DNA from: Acanthococcus lagerstroemiae
Lineage: Eukaryota; Arthropoda; Insecta; Hemiptera; Eriococcidae
Reading direction: 5' to 3'
Assembly: GCA_031841125.1 (NCBI GenBank)
Contig: CM063109.1
Location: forward strand, 8,532,321 to 8,596,320
DNA: 64,000 bases
In this document: positions 36,936-48,521 of the stretch, one piece after another
Position numbering within the stretch: the first letter of the stretch is position 1
Layout: each line of letters begins with the position of its first letter
Notes under the pieces: generated by a model
Databases searched by the model: none
Told to the model about the DNA's origin: nothing
What the model saw: only the letters and a program-made list of their open reading frames with translations
Translations under genes and position numbers: made by a program

Positions 36936-38659
36936 TTAAATTAATTAATTAGATAAACAAGTTTTTTAGGCCAACCTATAATATAAATGATCTTTTATGT
37001 TTCATAAACCTCCCAATTATTAAAATAATATTATGTATTAGGTATTTCTGTTATTAATAGACATACTAATTTTCTTCTTTTCATTTCGCAGAGAGGTAAA
37101 ACAATTGTCTTAATTGAAAAGATAAAAGAAGGGGGAAAACTGTAAAATGAGTATCCACGTGACCATTTGTTTTTTTGAACCCTAAAAAACTCTGTGTAAA
37201 TAAAATGGGGTGGACCAAAAGAATTTTTGGGCCGCTTAAATTTTGTAGAGGGCCACTCTGACATTATTTCCCCCTTATTCACCTATCCGCCCCTGTCCGA
37301 GACACTCAACCTTGAAAACTTACAGCAGGTTGGGAAAATTTTTTATAATTTTTTCGACAGCACCACATGAAAGAGTGGCCAAAGATTAGTCAAAAACAGT
37401 TGTTATCGCAAAAATGTTTTTTTTTGCGTACAGGTCCCTTTCCTCCTGGCATGTCACAAATCCCGCTGAAAATAATTTGAAAAATCTGGGTTGAGCGAAC
37501 GATTCTAAGGGAGGGAGGGGAGTAAATTCAAGTTTCGGACAATATTTCTTTTCATGTGAGCTATGTTCAGGACAAAATTGAAGACGTTTTTTGTCATAAA
37601 AAGGTTTGGTACAATTTTCGCACAGAATCAAAAGTTTTGATGATCAACCTTTTACATGGTGTCCTCGAAATCCAAATGTTTATAATTCGTCACTGTCGGC
37701 CATCTTTATCGCTATTCAAGTACTAAAAACAATAACTCATACTTAGACGACCTATATCAATCAGAGGTCAATATTCAACGGCATTATAGCTTGTACACTG
37801 GGTGTCCTATTCACTGCGCAACAAATTTCAACTTTTTGTCGGTTCCACAAATACTATTTGTTGATTTTGAAATTATTTTCAACGCTGAATACGATGCCGT
37901 TGGCCGTTTTTTTCTATAGCACGTCTAGTGTTTGAGGAACATGCGTTTGGAAGTATGAAAAATGCTCAAAATTGTGAACTTTGTGAAGTTACTCTGTATT
38001 ATTCTAACAATGACTTATCGAAATAATCAGGCGAATTGAGAGCTTTGACCTTCTGCTATGACATATCCAGTTTGTAGACTCCTAGTAGCGTTTGTTCTGG
38101 AGTATAAGGCAGTGACATGACGTCACCAGAACGCTCGTTATCAATATTGGGGGAAAGAACCAAAATGAAATACATGTAGTCTAATGGGAAAATAATGAAT
38201 TTTTCCATTTATGTCAAAATTTCTCGAAAGCAAGCAGAATTCTGTGAAAAATGATAAGAATGAAATTTGTACGAAACGGTATTTACATTTTTATAAAGCA
38301 ACTTCCGTATAATTTCGAACATTCTCTCGCGAATTATTACAATTTGAAAATTGACTATACTAGTAACTCAACATTTTGGATTATGCATTTCGAATTTACG
38401 TTATTTCTAATTAAATTTAGTAATGATAGTCCACTTTTCACCACCGATTACCAAAAACCCGGTTTAACTTGAAAAAAGTGCAAAATTATTCGTCATTTTT
38501 ATCAAATTTGAGGGCAAAATATGTAAACAAAGCCAAAGTGCCATTCCCCTATTGCATATTTTTCGAAACGACTTCATCTGAAAAAACAGGCTCGACTGCC
38601 TTTCTTGAAAAGAGATGTTTGCGAAACCTGCAGTGGTCACACTGCTATTCTTCTGTGTC

Positions 38660-39115
38660 GTAGACAGGGGGATGTGAAAAAAGCTTGAAGCGGAAGCCGG
38701 AAGTTTATATGTATCCTGACTCAAATTGAGAAGCCGGTAGCCGAAAGCCAATTCTAGCTAAAAGCCAGAAGCTGGAAGAGAAGTCTTTCGTTTATCGGCT
38801 TCTTTTTGGCTTCCAAGTTCCAACTCAGAGTCAGCATTTGGCCCAACTTGTCAGTCATTATTTATAAGAAAAGAGCTCTTAAACTCGTTGCTTTAAAGCC
38901 TAAATAGATTATTTCATTTAAACCTGCTTTGTGCTTCTTATTCTTTGGAAGGGGGGGGGGCAAAAGATATGCTGGAGATGAAATAAAGTGAAATGTCGGG
39001 TGCTAGAAGCCGGAAGTTTTTAAATTACAAAATTGAATGAAGTCAGAAGCTGGAAGCTTTTTAAAATTATGGAAGCCAGAAGCCGGAAGAGAAGTTTTTT
39101 CAATAAGCTTCTCAG
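38660..39115. repeat. Low-complexity AAGCCGGAAG-type repeat
   Basis: Short words such as GAAGCCGGAAG, AAAGCCAGAAGC and GGCTTCTTTTTGGC recur irregularly. A similar AAAGCCAAAAGC cluster is at 49060-49260. Both are non-coding. Confidence 0.55.
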
Positions 39116-39139
39116 CCCTGATCATAGTCCTTCCATCAA

Positions 39140-39240
39140 GGAGACCTATTATGAAACTTTTATCACGATACCACAAATCGTTACAGTGGTAACTTGTACA
39201 GTAATGTGGTATCGTGATAGAAGTTTCATAATAGGTCTCC
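39140..39240. repeat. 101-nt hairpin with 36-bp near-perfect stem
   Basis: GGAGACCTATTATGAAACTT followed by TTATCACGATACCACA at 39140-39175 is repeated in inverse orientation at 39205-39240 with one mismatch. The 29-nt loop contains its own small stem (GTTAC/GTAAC). The size fits a miRNA-like or hairpin-RNA precursor as well as a tiny MITE. Confidence 0.8.
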
Positions 39241-42200
39241 AGGTCTGATAAAGGTCTATTGGGATGTGGAACAGAATGCAGGAGCGCTAATGTGCAACTC
39301 CTAATAGAAGGTTGCGTGATCATGGAGGGAAATAACATTGCCGTAAATGGGTAATAGGGGTTTTTCAAAAAATCCATCATAAGATAAAGAACTGACGGAC
39401 ATGCTTCAAATTTGAACTGCAGGGAGCTACATGTTCAAACTTGTGATTAAAAATTTAATATATATTAGGTAACAAAATTAATAGAAGTGCGGTGAAGTAA
39501 GAAATGGTAGTCATATTTTCAGCTTCGTGTCGGGAGGAGGGGGTGTCGAAGAGGGCGTTACGGTTTTCGCTCAAGTATACCCCGCTGGAAATAATAAATT
39601 TCCATGGAAATGTATAAACACGATTTGCACTCGAATATACTCAGTAGTATGACGTCATACTAACAGGAGTGTTACGGGTGGCAGTTATTGGGGGTACGGG
39701 GGAAGCGTTACGAGTTTCGCTCAAGTATACCCAGTAGTAGAAGCACGTAAAATGCTAAAAGGAGAGAACGAGGAAAAAAAAAGAATCCTCACATTTTTTT
39801 GGTGGTTGGGTGGGGTCTGGAACATATCTTGAGGAAGAGGAGGCTCTTTCTAATAATTGGCCCTTGAGCGCATTCCACCTAAATTTGGCTTTGGTAGGCG
39901 AAAGAACTGGTCTGCGAAACGACTAGACTAAGAAATGAAGTTCTTTCTTTCGAAGAAAAAACTAATTTTACGGATCCTGTTGTGTTGTGGTAATCATGAA
40001 TTATTATTGTGCCTGTGTCAAAAACGTAGTCTATGTGAGAGGATAGCCACAATGGTAATGTGAAGGTATGAAAATTTGAGAATGTCGACCTTTGGGAACG
40101 CCTGACTTTGAAACTCGAAAATTCGGCGCACGTTGACGTAGCCCTTTTTAATACGGTAAATATATGTGATAAGCTGCCTATTCTGTCCTGCACTTATAAA
40201 TTTCCAGAATCACTTTCTTAATACTTTCTACAGGTTGGCATACAACCACAGTTTACAAATTAGTACAATGGGATGAATAGAACATTCAGGCCTGGCTAAA
40301 GTGACGAGGGATTTTTGAGTGTCACTCCTATATCCTCCTTATGATTGAAAAGTCGACGCTCGAAGAAAGTGTAGTAGCCAGTTGGTTAAATTGGACCCTC
40401 CTCTCACAAAAGGATGAGAGAAAGAAAGACAGGAAAAATGTATGAGCTGCGGAGGAAGTGGATATGAAAAGTATTTAGATTTTTTTCTTTAATCCTAAAT
40501 AAGTGACCTGTTAGCAGAGTGATTCTGTTTGGTAACTTCATTCGCCTAGTTGGAGTAGGTCTTTTTATGGATGATATTGTCAGAATGATTTTCAACCTAC
40601 TGTAATCCATGTAGCTCGCGTTTTGAAATCTAAAATTATACTCGAGTGCTTCATTTTATGTGTAAGTTACTTTGAAATGACCCGCCACGTTCACGATACA
40701 CTTATGTACAATGTTTTCGAAGACACCGTTAAGACCTTACATCGCGTATTTAAAAATTAATCTATTTTCCATGTCTTGGGACGTCATGATTTTGAAGTTA
40801 CGGATCTTTAACTCAAGGCCAACGATAAGTTATCAAGTTCGAAAGTTTTTTCTTCAATTTGACTCGAACGAATAGCATTTGCTGCCGTCAGTTTTCTCAC
40901 TCCGTGTACAAGTGTGTTCATTGCTTCATATTGGTCACTCAAATTGAATGTGAGGAATGACTTGCTGACTACACATTTCCACCTTTTCTTACGTGAAAGA
41001 GTTTGAACGAGTCTTAGGATAATATTAACTAAATATTCTCACGCACGTACGATTTTTATGGCATTTCAGTATTCATCCCCTCTTCTTCAAATGTGTTCTT
41101 CGCTGCTGTCTACCCTTCGAACAACCGCCTCGAGACTTCCTCCATCTTACATTCTTCTTTCCTTTCAATTTTTTGTTTCTCTTCGTGTCCAATGAACGGT
41201 AGGCTAACTTATCACAATTCAGTTTAACGAAATTACACCTCAAACTCCATTAGCTGGAATCAGTTTTTTTCTTCTTTCTTCCACAAAAAATATGAAAATT
41301 AGGTACTGATTCGAAGGCAAACGGCAATTTCTTTTGAGGAGGGCGTGGAGTTTAAGACCAGGCCTACCTGCCCAGCTCGCTGGTTTCGGAGCATCGTCGT
41401 TTCGGTTTCCCTGTGTGCCATGTTGCGAAGTACATAGTCGTATATTACCTTCATCGACCTTTAAAATTGAAATATCTGGCTTCTCCCCGTACCGCGTCAC
41501 GTAATCATGTGGTACCTACCTGAATTCAGTATAGCAAAAAATATTACGTCTTCATTTTTTTTCTGATCCCACAGTCGGCAGTCGTATCGACTGATGGATA
41601 GGGTTTGAAAATGCTCATGCGTTATATTTTCTGATGTGTCGACTACGATGAGCAGCCAACATTTTCCAATTATTTCATTCCCGTACAGCAGACTCACACA
41701 AAAATACGCGAAAATTCTTGCCTAGCATATATTCTTGAGTACCACGCTTTCTGAACATTTTCTGAGAATATTCTCTCTGGACTTCACGCATAAAAAACCG
41801 AAAAATTCTCGAATGTGCTGAAAATATTTCAGATATTCATTGAGGCCCTCTCAGCAGTTCAGAGGATCAATGACAGAGAAATGATCGCGGTTATCTAGAA
41901 GGTCTTTTATCGAGAATGTGTAGTAAAGACCAGAAAAATGTACCGAAATCCGAAAAACTAAATTTTTCAACAAATTCTTCGTACGCTACGAATGTTTGTG
42001 TTAAATTTTTGATTTTAATACTGCAAAATTTGGTGACATCTGGTATCTTTCAAGCTCTGCCGGGTGATACGATCGTCCCCTAAAGGAGAAGTGACGTAAA
42101 TAAAGAGCTATAATGTCCTCTCCTGCAACTTGAAAAGACGTTGAAAATTATTAGTTTTTCAGTTCAAATGGTTGAAAACCCCAGCATAAAAAAACATGTT

Positions 42201-42939
42201 AGAATTTTCATATTTTTCCCTCCTCTCTGGCCAATTTCCTATAGTTAATGTTAAGGAAGCTAAAACATGCTACCAAGCTTCCAGATTTTAGTGGGGCATT
42301 ATCTAGAACAGTGTCGAAATAGGTGTTTCCTTGGTCGCTATTTTCAAATATCTCGATCGCGTTTGTATTCCATAATTCAAACTGCTTATTTGAAATGGGC
42401 AAAATTTATTTAGATTAAGAAATCAAACGAAGTATCGCAATAGGGTTTTGAAGTCGTTGATCGCGAGTATTTCATTTCATCCCAATTCGCTCTAGAAGTT
42501 TAAATTTTAAGCTTTGAAATCTTGATTTTAGGGACTTCGTGGAGTTGAATGCAAAATCGGATGAAATATTTGTACTTTCCCTATGGAACCGTATTTCAGT
42601 GATTCGTCCGACTTCATTATCAAGTCAGTTTTATCTAGTCATGTATATTTGGGAAAGGATCTAATTTCTTCCTGTTTTTCCGACATAGATTTCGTTCCTT
42701 TCCGGGAAGATGTGGGACTTTTTTTTTTTTTATTAGTGCAAAGTCTCATGATATAATTCTCGAGCAGTGTTACGGATTTGTCACTTCTTGCAGGGTGAAA
42801 AAATTCTGTTCTGAAGTTATTTGAGATAGACAGTGGAAATTCCTATAGTTTTTTTGGATGGAAAGGAGTTTGTGAATCAGTGGGGAAAAAATGGGAAAAA
42901 ATTGAATAACTTCGAGGTTTCAATAGTTTGGTTATGTCG

Positions 42940-43600
42940 ACTAGCGATGGATTTTCCAATAGGCACATAAGGCAAGTGCCTGGGGCGGCAGATTTCTGAA
43001 CAAAAATAGCGGGGGAAAGGAAGGAGATTCGGAGAAAGAGAAAAAGAAGAGACAGAACTGTGGAGTAATTATTAATTTTTGACCTGTAGCTCATTAAGAG
43101 GATATGGAGTGAAGGATTGAGGGGGACATTTCGTTGAGTGCCTGTAGCGGCTTAGCTTCTAAATCCACAGCTGATGTCGACATGGGCCGCATGAAGGTTG
43201 GCTACTTTATTACCTCCCCTGATAAACTGGAAAGAACAAATCTTGAAGGGATGAAACGAAATTCTTTGTGTACTGATTGCATCATCAAATTGAGTGAATT
43301 ACATGTTTATTGCTACCAGTTTGCGCCATGCAACGGAGAGGCGTTACAAAATTTTTTAAACCAAGTATTGAAAATTTAAGTCTGTAAGGAAAAAGAAAAC
43401 GAGTTTACTTGTTTTCTAAAAGTGGAGGTAACAAGCCAAAAGTTCAAGAAATATTGTAAATATAGTCTGTAATATCTTTGAAGTTGCCTTTTTATCAGTT
43501 TGATGAATAACGTTTCAATTTTAACAATATTTTATGGGGAGGGGGTATAGTGTGCCTCGGTACCCCCGCCCCTCCCGCTCGTTCCGACGCCACTGATACA
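42940..43600. other. Probable decayed transposon
   Basis: The segment starts near GGCAAGTGCCTGGGGCGGCA and ends near CCGACGCCACTGATA, typical end-like words of hAT-type debris. An 81-codon plus-strand ORF (43134-43379) contains CTDCIIKLSEL but no recognised domain. No target duplication was found. Confidence 0.35.
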
Positions 43601-43740
43601 ACAATATCTTGAATATTCAGGTGGAATCAGGACTTGAAATATTAGGGATTTACTTGTAAAGGAAGATGATACAGATTCTCTTCCAATAAGAACTTTCCAA
43701 AGTGGTAGCACACTAGTATCGTTGTTACTGATAACAAAAA

Positions 43741-43765
43741 TGAGGAGTTATCTGTCAAAAGGGTC
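43741..43765. repeat. Fragment of the palindrome family found at 53158
   Basis: GAGGAGTTATCTGTCAAAAG followed by GGTCCCTGG matches the arm of the 53158 palindrome over its first 23 bases. The rest of the palindrome is absent here. Confidence 0.6.
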
Positions 43766-44794
43766 CCTGGTCCCTATCAGCAATGATTTTAAAGAAAAAC
43801 AACTTCAAAGTTTTCATGCAGAAATACTCCTTACAGACTGATTTAACTGAAAAATATGTTATTATAAAAAGTGTTCACAGTGATTCCAATAATAGAAATG
43901 ATTGATTAATTGTTTAGTTCGTTCAGAAACAAACGCGGACGAATTAAGAAAAAAGGAAAATGACAGGGACCCTTTTTAGAGCGATGGGAAAATTAGTGTG
44001 GTGGGACATGTAGTGGTTTCTCAGTAGCTGTTTTCCCATGATAATATTGGTGAATTTTATGCATTTCCTCGTCTACTTTGCTTGTTTCCATACATTAATA
44101 CAACTTAGGAAACAATACAATTACTAACTTGCTGTATGATGAGTTATTGTCATTCTCGTGATTGAAGCTAATGTAGTTGCAAAGATGTCTGTCTCTCCCT
44201 ACTTATAACGCCACCAAAATGTGTAATTTCTGAGGTGTATTATCACGGATAAAGTTACTCGCTTTTCACACTGTGATATATTGTAATTTATGCTTAATTT
44301 CATTGACTATATGACGAGTTTGTACACATTTCAGCATCGTATCGATATTAATACAATGCGTTTGTAATCATTTATTGGCGCCAATTTCGCTGAATATCAT
44401 AAATGTTGGTACATAGAGCGGGGGTTTCCTAATAAAGGTAGGACACGGTGAATTCGAAAATCAGCATGTAGCTCCTCAAATAACAATAGTGGAGCAGAAT
44501 CAAATTTATCAGTTACATTTGCACAGAGCACATTAAGATTTTAGTTCTTCCACTTTTCCTATGGCTTCGTCCAGTCAATGCGTTTTATTACATCCACAGC
44601 ACGAATCATCATAAATAATTCATTAATTACTACTAAAAAATCATAACGTAATAAATTCTGGTGGAAAACTGTGAAATAATAATGTAAAATTGACGAAGTA
44701 TCCTGCTTCACTGTTGTTATTTTTCATTATTGATGATAACGTGCGGTTCATAAAAAAGCCACCAGATTTCGCCCACTCCGTTGGAAAGTTCCTA

Positions 44795-45086
44795 TTCGGG
44801 CCGTCCATCCGTCAGAGAGCGTTATAATCAAGCACTAGTGATAAGGACGAAAACATGAATCTATGCATTTCCCCCATTAATGTACATATACTCATTAAAA
44901 TTGAAATATCTCGAAAAGTAAGACGTTTTTAAAGTATTTGAAGAGAAAAGAATTTTTGGAACAAAGAATTTTCATTCGATTAAGACTATTTTTATACTTA
45001 GATTCCAAAATGTTGTTGCATGTGTAAAAAATTTCATGTTTTGGTCGCCGATAAAAGTAGTCGATACTAGCGCTGGACGGCCCGAA
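44795..45086. repeat. Possible MITE with 13-bp inverted ends
   Basis: TTCGGGCCGTCCA (44795-44807) is the exact inverse of TGGACGGCCCGAA (45074-45086). Next to these, CACTAGTGATAA and ATACTAGCGC may pair weakly. There is no coding content. Confidence 0.55.
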
Positions 45087-46740
45087 AGTTCAACCCTCTC
45101 AATAGTGATATAGTTACATTTGAGAGGAATTATTGCTCTCCCCATCAAGTTTTTTTTTTCTTTCCAGGAGAGAATATGTGACAATTTACTATAACTGATG
45201 AAGAAAGCATGGCGTTTATAAAATGGAATTGATCAATAAATGAATATAGAATAGATCCCCTCCTCCGGTAGGAATCTATGGGAATGTGTATCACTGTCCT
45301 TGAAGTGTGAAATTTGCATTTTGGGGGCTCAAAACGAGACGGAACAAGAATTTGATTGATGTTCGAAATCAGTGACCCGAATACCTTCTATTTCGATATT
45401 CGGTTCGACTTCTTAAGGCAGTTAGATTTTGCCCCTCTCTTAAGAATGAAGTGTCGATTTTTTGAGCGAGAGGCGAGGGCGAATCTGGAAAAATCTGATG
45501 ATACGTACATTGTAACTTAACGACCCAAGGAACCCCGTTTCGACCGATTTTCTGCTGGTATTACTTTTGCTTAGTTCAAATTAAAAACTGAGATTTTTTG
45601 ACCCCACTCGGGACCGAATTAGAAGTCTGACGAAATACTTAGAATCGGAGACCAAAAAATTTTATTTGACTATTCCCTCAATATCTTCTTATTTGTAATT
45701 CGAAAATTGGTGACACGTCTTGGCCTCTTTGTTTTTCTTGGGATGAGGGGGATCTAGGCCTTGTCACTTGGAGATACTCATTGATCCCACGTCAATCCAG
45801 TTCTGCTTACAAAAAGTCTGAAGTGTTTTACTTTTCTTTCTTCGGAAAGTTTTCTCAGAACTTGAAGTTTGTACATTTTATTAATTCAGCAGTATCAAGG
45901 AATATTCTTTGTTCAAACTTTCGTTTTATGCGCCCAATATGATTGTGATAAATTTGGAAACTGCTCGGACGTTACCTTTTTCTGAGAACATATTTTTGTA
46001 TGTTCGTCCTAACCCAATATGATATGAGAATAATATTTTCTTAACCCTTTCTTTCATAATTTACTGGAGTAGACATCTAATTTTTTAATCAGAAAATTCA
46101 CTCTGGTGGAAGCGTGAGAAAACCTCTTAAATACGGCAGCCTTAGCAGTCCATAGTCTTTTGTTCCTTATAGTATTTCATTGGCCGTTCTGCTGATGGCT
46201 TCTGTGGTTCCGTGTCGGTAGTTGTGCATGATCCAGGCAGTTTATTGACGTAATCGTGATTCATGAACCTCCAGTTTCCCTGTGTGGATTCATGTGAGGA
46301 ACAACTGCCTTGACTATCATCAATAAGTGTCTGTTACAAGTTATCTCTCATTTTCTCGCTAGTGAAAATAATGTGTTTATTCTCTGGAACTTATAAATAT
46401 GTTAATTCTGAAAAATTGTAGTACGGGCTTTCATTATTTAACTATTGCAAAAGTTTTATTTCCCCTTGGATAGTTGCAAAATAAAAACTGGCCATTTTTC
46501 GAGCTAATCCAAGTGTTCCTTCATCTACGAGAAATAACTGACCGTATTTTGTTTTATCAATAATTTTGAAATTTGCGTTTTAATTACGAATGTCTAGCAA
46601 AACAGGCTTTGCCGGAAATGCAACTAAATTTTTTTCGTTCTCCGAAAACCGAGTGGGTGATTATCATTCTCAGTCGCGCTTTTCCCGCTTCTCGTTGCAG
46701 AGAATTGCCAGTTCTTGAAAACAATGTCGACTTGGATGAA
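45087..46740. other. No recognisable gene
   Basis: AT-rich spacer between transposon debris and the 3' end of the mL53 locus. Confidence 0.5.
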
Positions 46741-46747
46741 TGCATTA

Positions 46748-46753
46748 TTTATT
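46748..46753 (-). terminator. Candidate poly(A) signal for the mL53/microprotein transcript
   Basis: AATAAA is present on the minus strand within ATAAATAAATAATG, about 170 bp after the microprotein stop. It is the first canonical hexamer I noticed in this direction, and supports a shared 3' end for both ORFs. Confidence 0.45.
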
Positions 46754-46923
46754 TATAAGCACAAAACACACGAGCTTACAATAATTAAATAGCTCAGCCG
46801 GAGTTGCGCGAGTTTTCATTCACATTCCGTTAATTAGTGTACCTAACTAAAAACGGTAAAGAAATCAAAAAAGACGCGGAAAAGTGGGAAAAAAAGAAGG
46901 AACAATTGACTACTTATTACTCT

Positions 46924-47109
46924 CTACCAGTCTACTGGCTTTAGCTTGACAAATCGCGCCAGAAATATGAATACGATAATCGTGAACGCGATGAAACAGG
47001 AGATGAATATGTACCAAGCTTCCTCGTCGAATATGTCGGTGAAGGCGGGTACATGACGATAGAATGTTTCAATTAGTTTCATGTTGTAATGGTCGTTACG
47101 TTTGGCCAT
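46924..47109 (-). CDS. 61-aa single-pass membrane microprotein, second cistron after mL53
   Basis: The ORF starts 8 nt after the mL53 TAA, in a different frame, and continues in the same exon. The sequence is MAKRNDHYNMKLIETFYRH, then a short acidic stretch (DIFDEEAWY), one strongly hydrophobic helix at about residues 32-51, and a basic tail (ARFVKLKPVDW). The polar head, single helix and Lys/Arg after the helix are what a real small integral membrane protein shows. The family is not recognised. The ATG context ACAA-ATG-G is reasonable for an insect start. Since no separate promoter or clear splice acceptor lies between the two ORFs, translation from a dicistronic mRNA by reinitiation or leaky scanning is the simplest idea. 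This is inference. Confidence 0.65.
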   Translation of the reverse strand: MAKRNDHYNMKLIETFYRHVPAFTDIFDEEAWYIFISCFIAFTIIVFIFLARFVKLKPVDW

Positions 47110-47117
47110 TTGTCTAC

Positions 47118-48521
47118 TTATTTACTCGATTTCTTTTTGCCAGCTGATTTGGTAGCGACGGGCGAGTCTTCAACAGATTGCTCTTTCGGTGCCAGCGCCG
47201 AGATGTGTTTGTTGAAAACTTGTATCATTTCAACGATGTTCAGCCTGCCGCATTTCATCAGCAATGAATTTCCGTTTGCTGAGGGGAAAGAATAGAACAG
47301 TAGATCGGTATTCAAAGTTTCTTGCACGAATGGCTATTGCTTAACAAATATTTTACGATCAGAGCTATGGTCTGATGTAAAACTAAGACATTGAGCACCG
47401 GAGTGGATCATGAAACACTGTAGTTGAAAGAATTTGCTCCAAGATTCGGTACTAAGTGTAAGGCAGATGAACAGCCACAAGCTACTACAACTTCGTAGCG
47501 GCGTTACTCGGAGAGAAATACTTTGATTGAGTTCAAGTTGGTAAGGAATAATGAATGTTATTCTTGTATAACACTTGACATTCAACTTTCTGTATTTCTG
47601 TAGTCTGATCCACTTTGATGCTCAATAACTCATCGATATTAAACTTGCCTAGCCAAACATTGAATGTTTTCTAGCACTGTAATCCGAACTTCTAGAGTAA
47701 CTGATTACGAATCAATAATGAATGAAAGAGCAAAACATACTTACCCAAGGTAACTTCAACTTTGGGCTCACTGTTGTCACTGAGAATCTCTGTACGTACT
47801 CTGCAGTCCGAATTCGTTTGCCTTATAGTCTTCCTGTTTATCAAATATGTGAACTGCCTGCAAATAAACCGTATCCTTATTAGCTCGTAGTCGTGTATTA
47901 ATCTAAATGATTTCTCACCGATGATTGTATGTTACAGAAAAATGGCTGTAGCGGCGGCGCGACACAATGGTATTGTGACACCACTCATGCCCGATACATT
48001 GATGAAGAATTATGGTTGCGGACAATGCGGTAAGTTTCACGGTTCATCTCCTGTTACGCGTTTGCATGAGTTGTTTTTCAACTGCGAATTGATATACTTA
48101 ACATCAAATGTTACTACTTCTGTTGAATACTCTATGAGAAATCGTTTATACATCGAGGCTTTGTTTGTCATTGATAACACATCAGTTTAACTGGGGATAC
48201 CTCACACGTAACGCATCACGATGTAAACACGTAAAATGTGTAAACTTGAACAGATCTTGTATAATTATGTAGGAGTGAAATGTGTAATCTTTCAACGTGT
48301 ATGCGAGCAGTAATGGAACCGAGTTCAAGCAGTGCACCTTAATTAATAGACTGAACGCATTGGTGAAAATCCTACCTTATCCAATATGAGTTCTCGCCGA
48401 AAGGATCAAATTTAATCAACACTCGCGTAGCTGGTTTTAAATTGATAAAATTTGCGTGTCTTCTAACCGCTGCAAAAATGCCTCCCGATCTAGTTTTCGT
48501 TCCTGTTACCACTAAAGCCAT
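47118..48521 (-). CDS. mRpL53: Mitochondrial large-subunit ribosomal protein mL53 (MRPL53), three exons
   Basis: mL53 is a subunit of the mitochondrial 39S ribosomal large subunit, with a thioredoxin-like L51/S25-type fold. Reading leftward, the exons are 48521-48376, 47857-47745 and 47278-47118. The donors are AAG|GTAGGA and TTGG|GTAAGT, the acceptors TTTGCAG and CCCCTCAG, and the total is 420 nt (139 aa plus TAA). The identification rests on FDPFGENSYWIRQF followed by RQTNSDCRV, the LSDNSEPKVEVTLANGN segment and LLMKCGRLNIVEMIQVFNKH. These line up with the human mL53 features (a CPF motif, STNLNCSV, DGSEPCVDVLFGDGH, LTALEMLTAF). The C-terminus is a Lys-rich tail, GKKKSSK. The start ATG at 48521 gives a basic N-terminus (TKTRSGGIFAAVRRH), suitable for mitochondrial import. 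The stop codon is followed 8 nt later by a second ORF, and intron 1 contains an opposite-strand ORF. Confidence 0.9.
47942..48029 (+). CDS. Putative plus-strand exon inside mL53 intron 1
   Basis: The ORF is preceded by TGTATGTTACAG and ends at a perfect donor, TGCG|GTAAGT (phase 1). It encodes MAVAAARHNGIVTPLMPDT, then LMKNYGCGQC. It is CpG-rich with coding-like codon use, unlike the surrounding AT-rich intron. The function is unknown. Its phase matches the acceptor of AGO1 exon 2, so it could be an alternative AGO1 first exon about 7 kb upstream, or part of an unrelated gene nested antisense in mL53. It could also be chance. Confidence 0.35.

Larger units (their letters stand above)
34281..37295 (+). 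mobile_element. hAT-superfamily DNA transposon, near full length, decayed and interrupted
   Basis: The element runs from CAGGGGCGAG to CTATCCGCCCCTG, short inverted ends of hAT type. It is flanked on both sides by a perfect 8-bp target duplication, TCCGAGAC (34273-34280 and 37296-37303). It contains relics of a ZMYM1-like hAT transposase in the plus direction: about 34644-34862, 35105-35599 and 36809-36935. Two later insertions split it: a GC-rich MITE at about 34914-35067 and a 1.2-kb composite at 35600-36808. The preserved duplication shows that the whole 3.0 kb inserted as one unit. Confidence 0.92.
37296..42939. other. Mostly featureless; exon-like ORF at 41497-41697
   Basis: Apart from the AAGCC repeat and the 39140 hairpin I see no repeats with clear ends. 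A minus-strand ORF (DTSENITHEHFQTLSISRYD...) ends in a strong donor-like CAG|GTAGGT at about 41516-41511 and lies in CpG-rich sequence. It has no partner exon. Confidence 0.35.

Noticed and set aside
47334..47585. 83-codon minus-strand ORF
   Set aside because: It lies inside mL53 intron 2, between a confident donor and acceptor, with no coding-like features.
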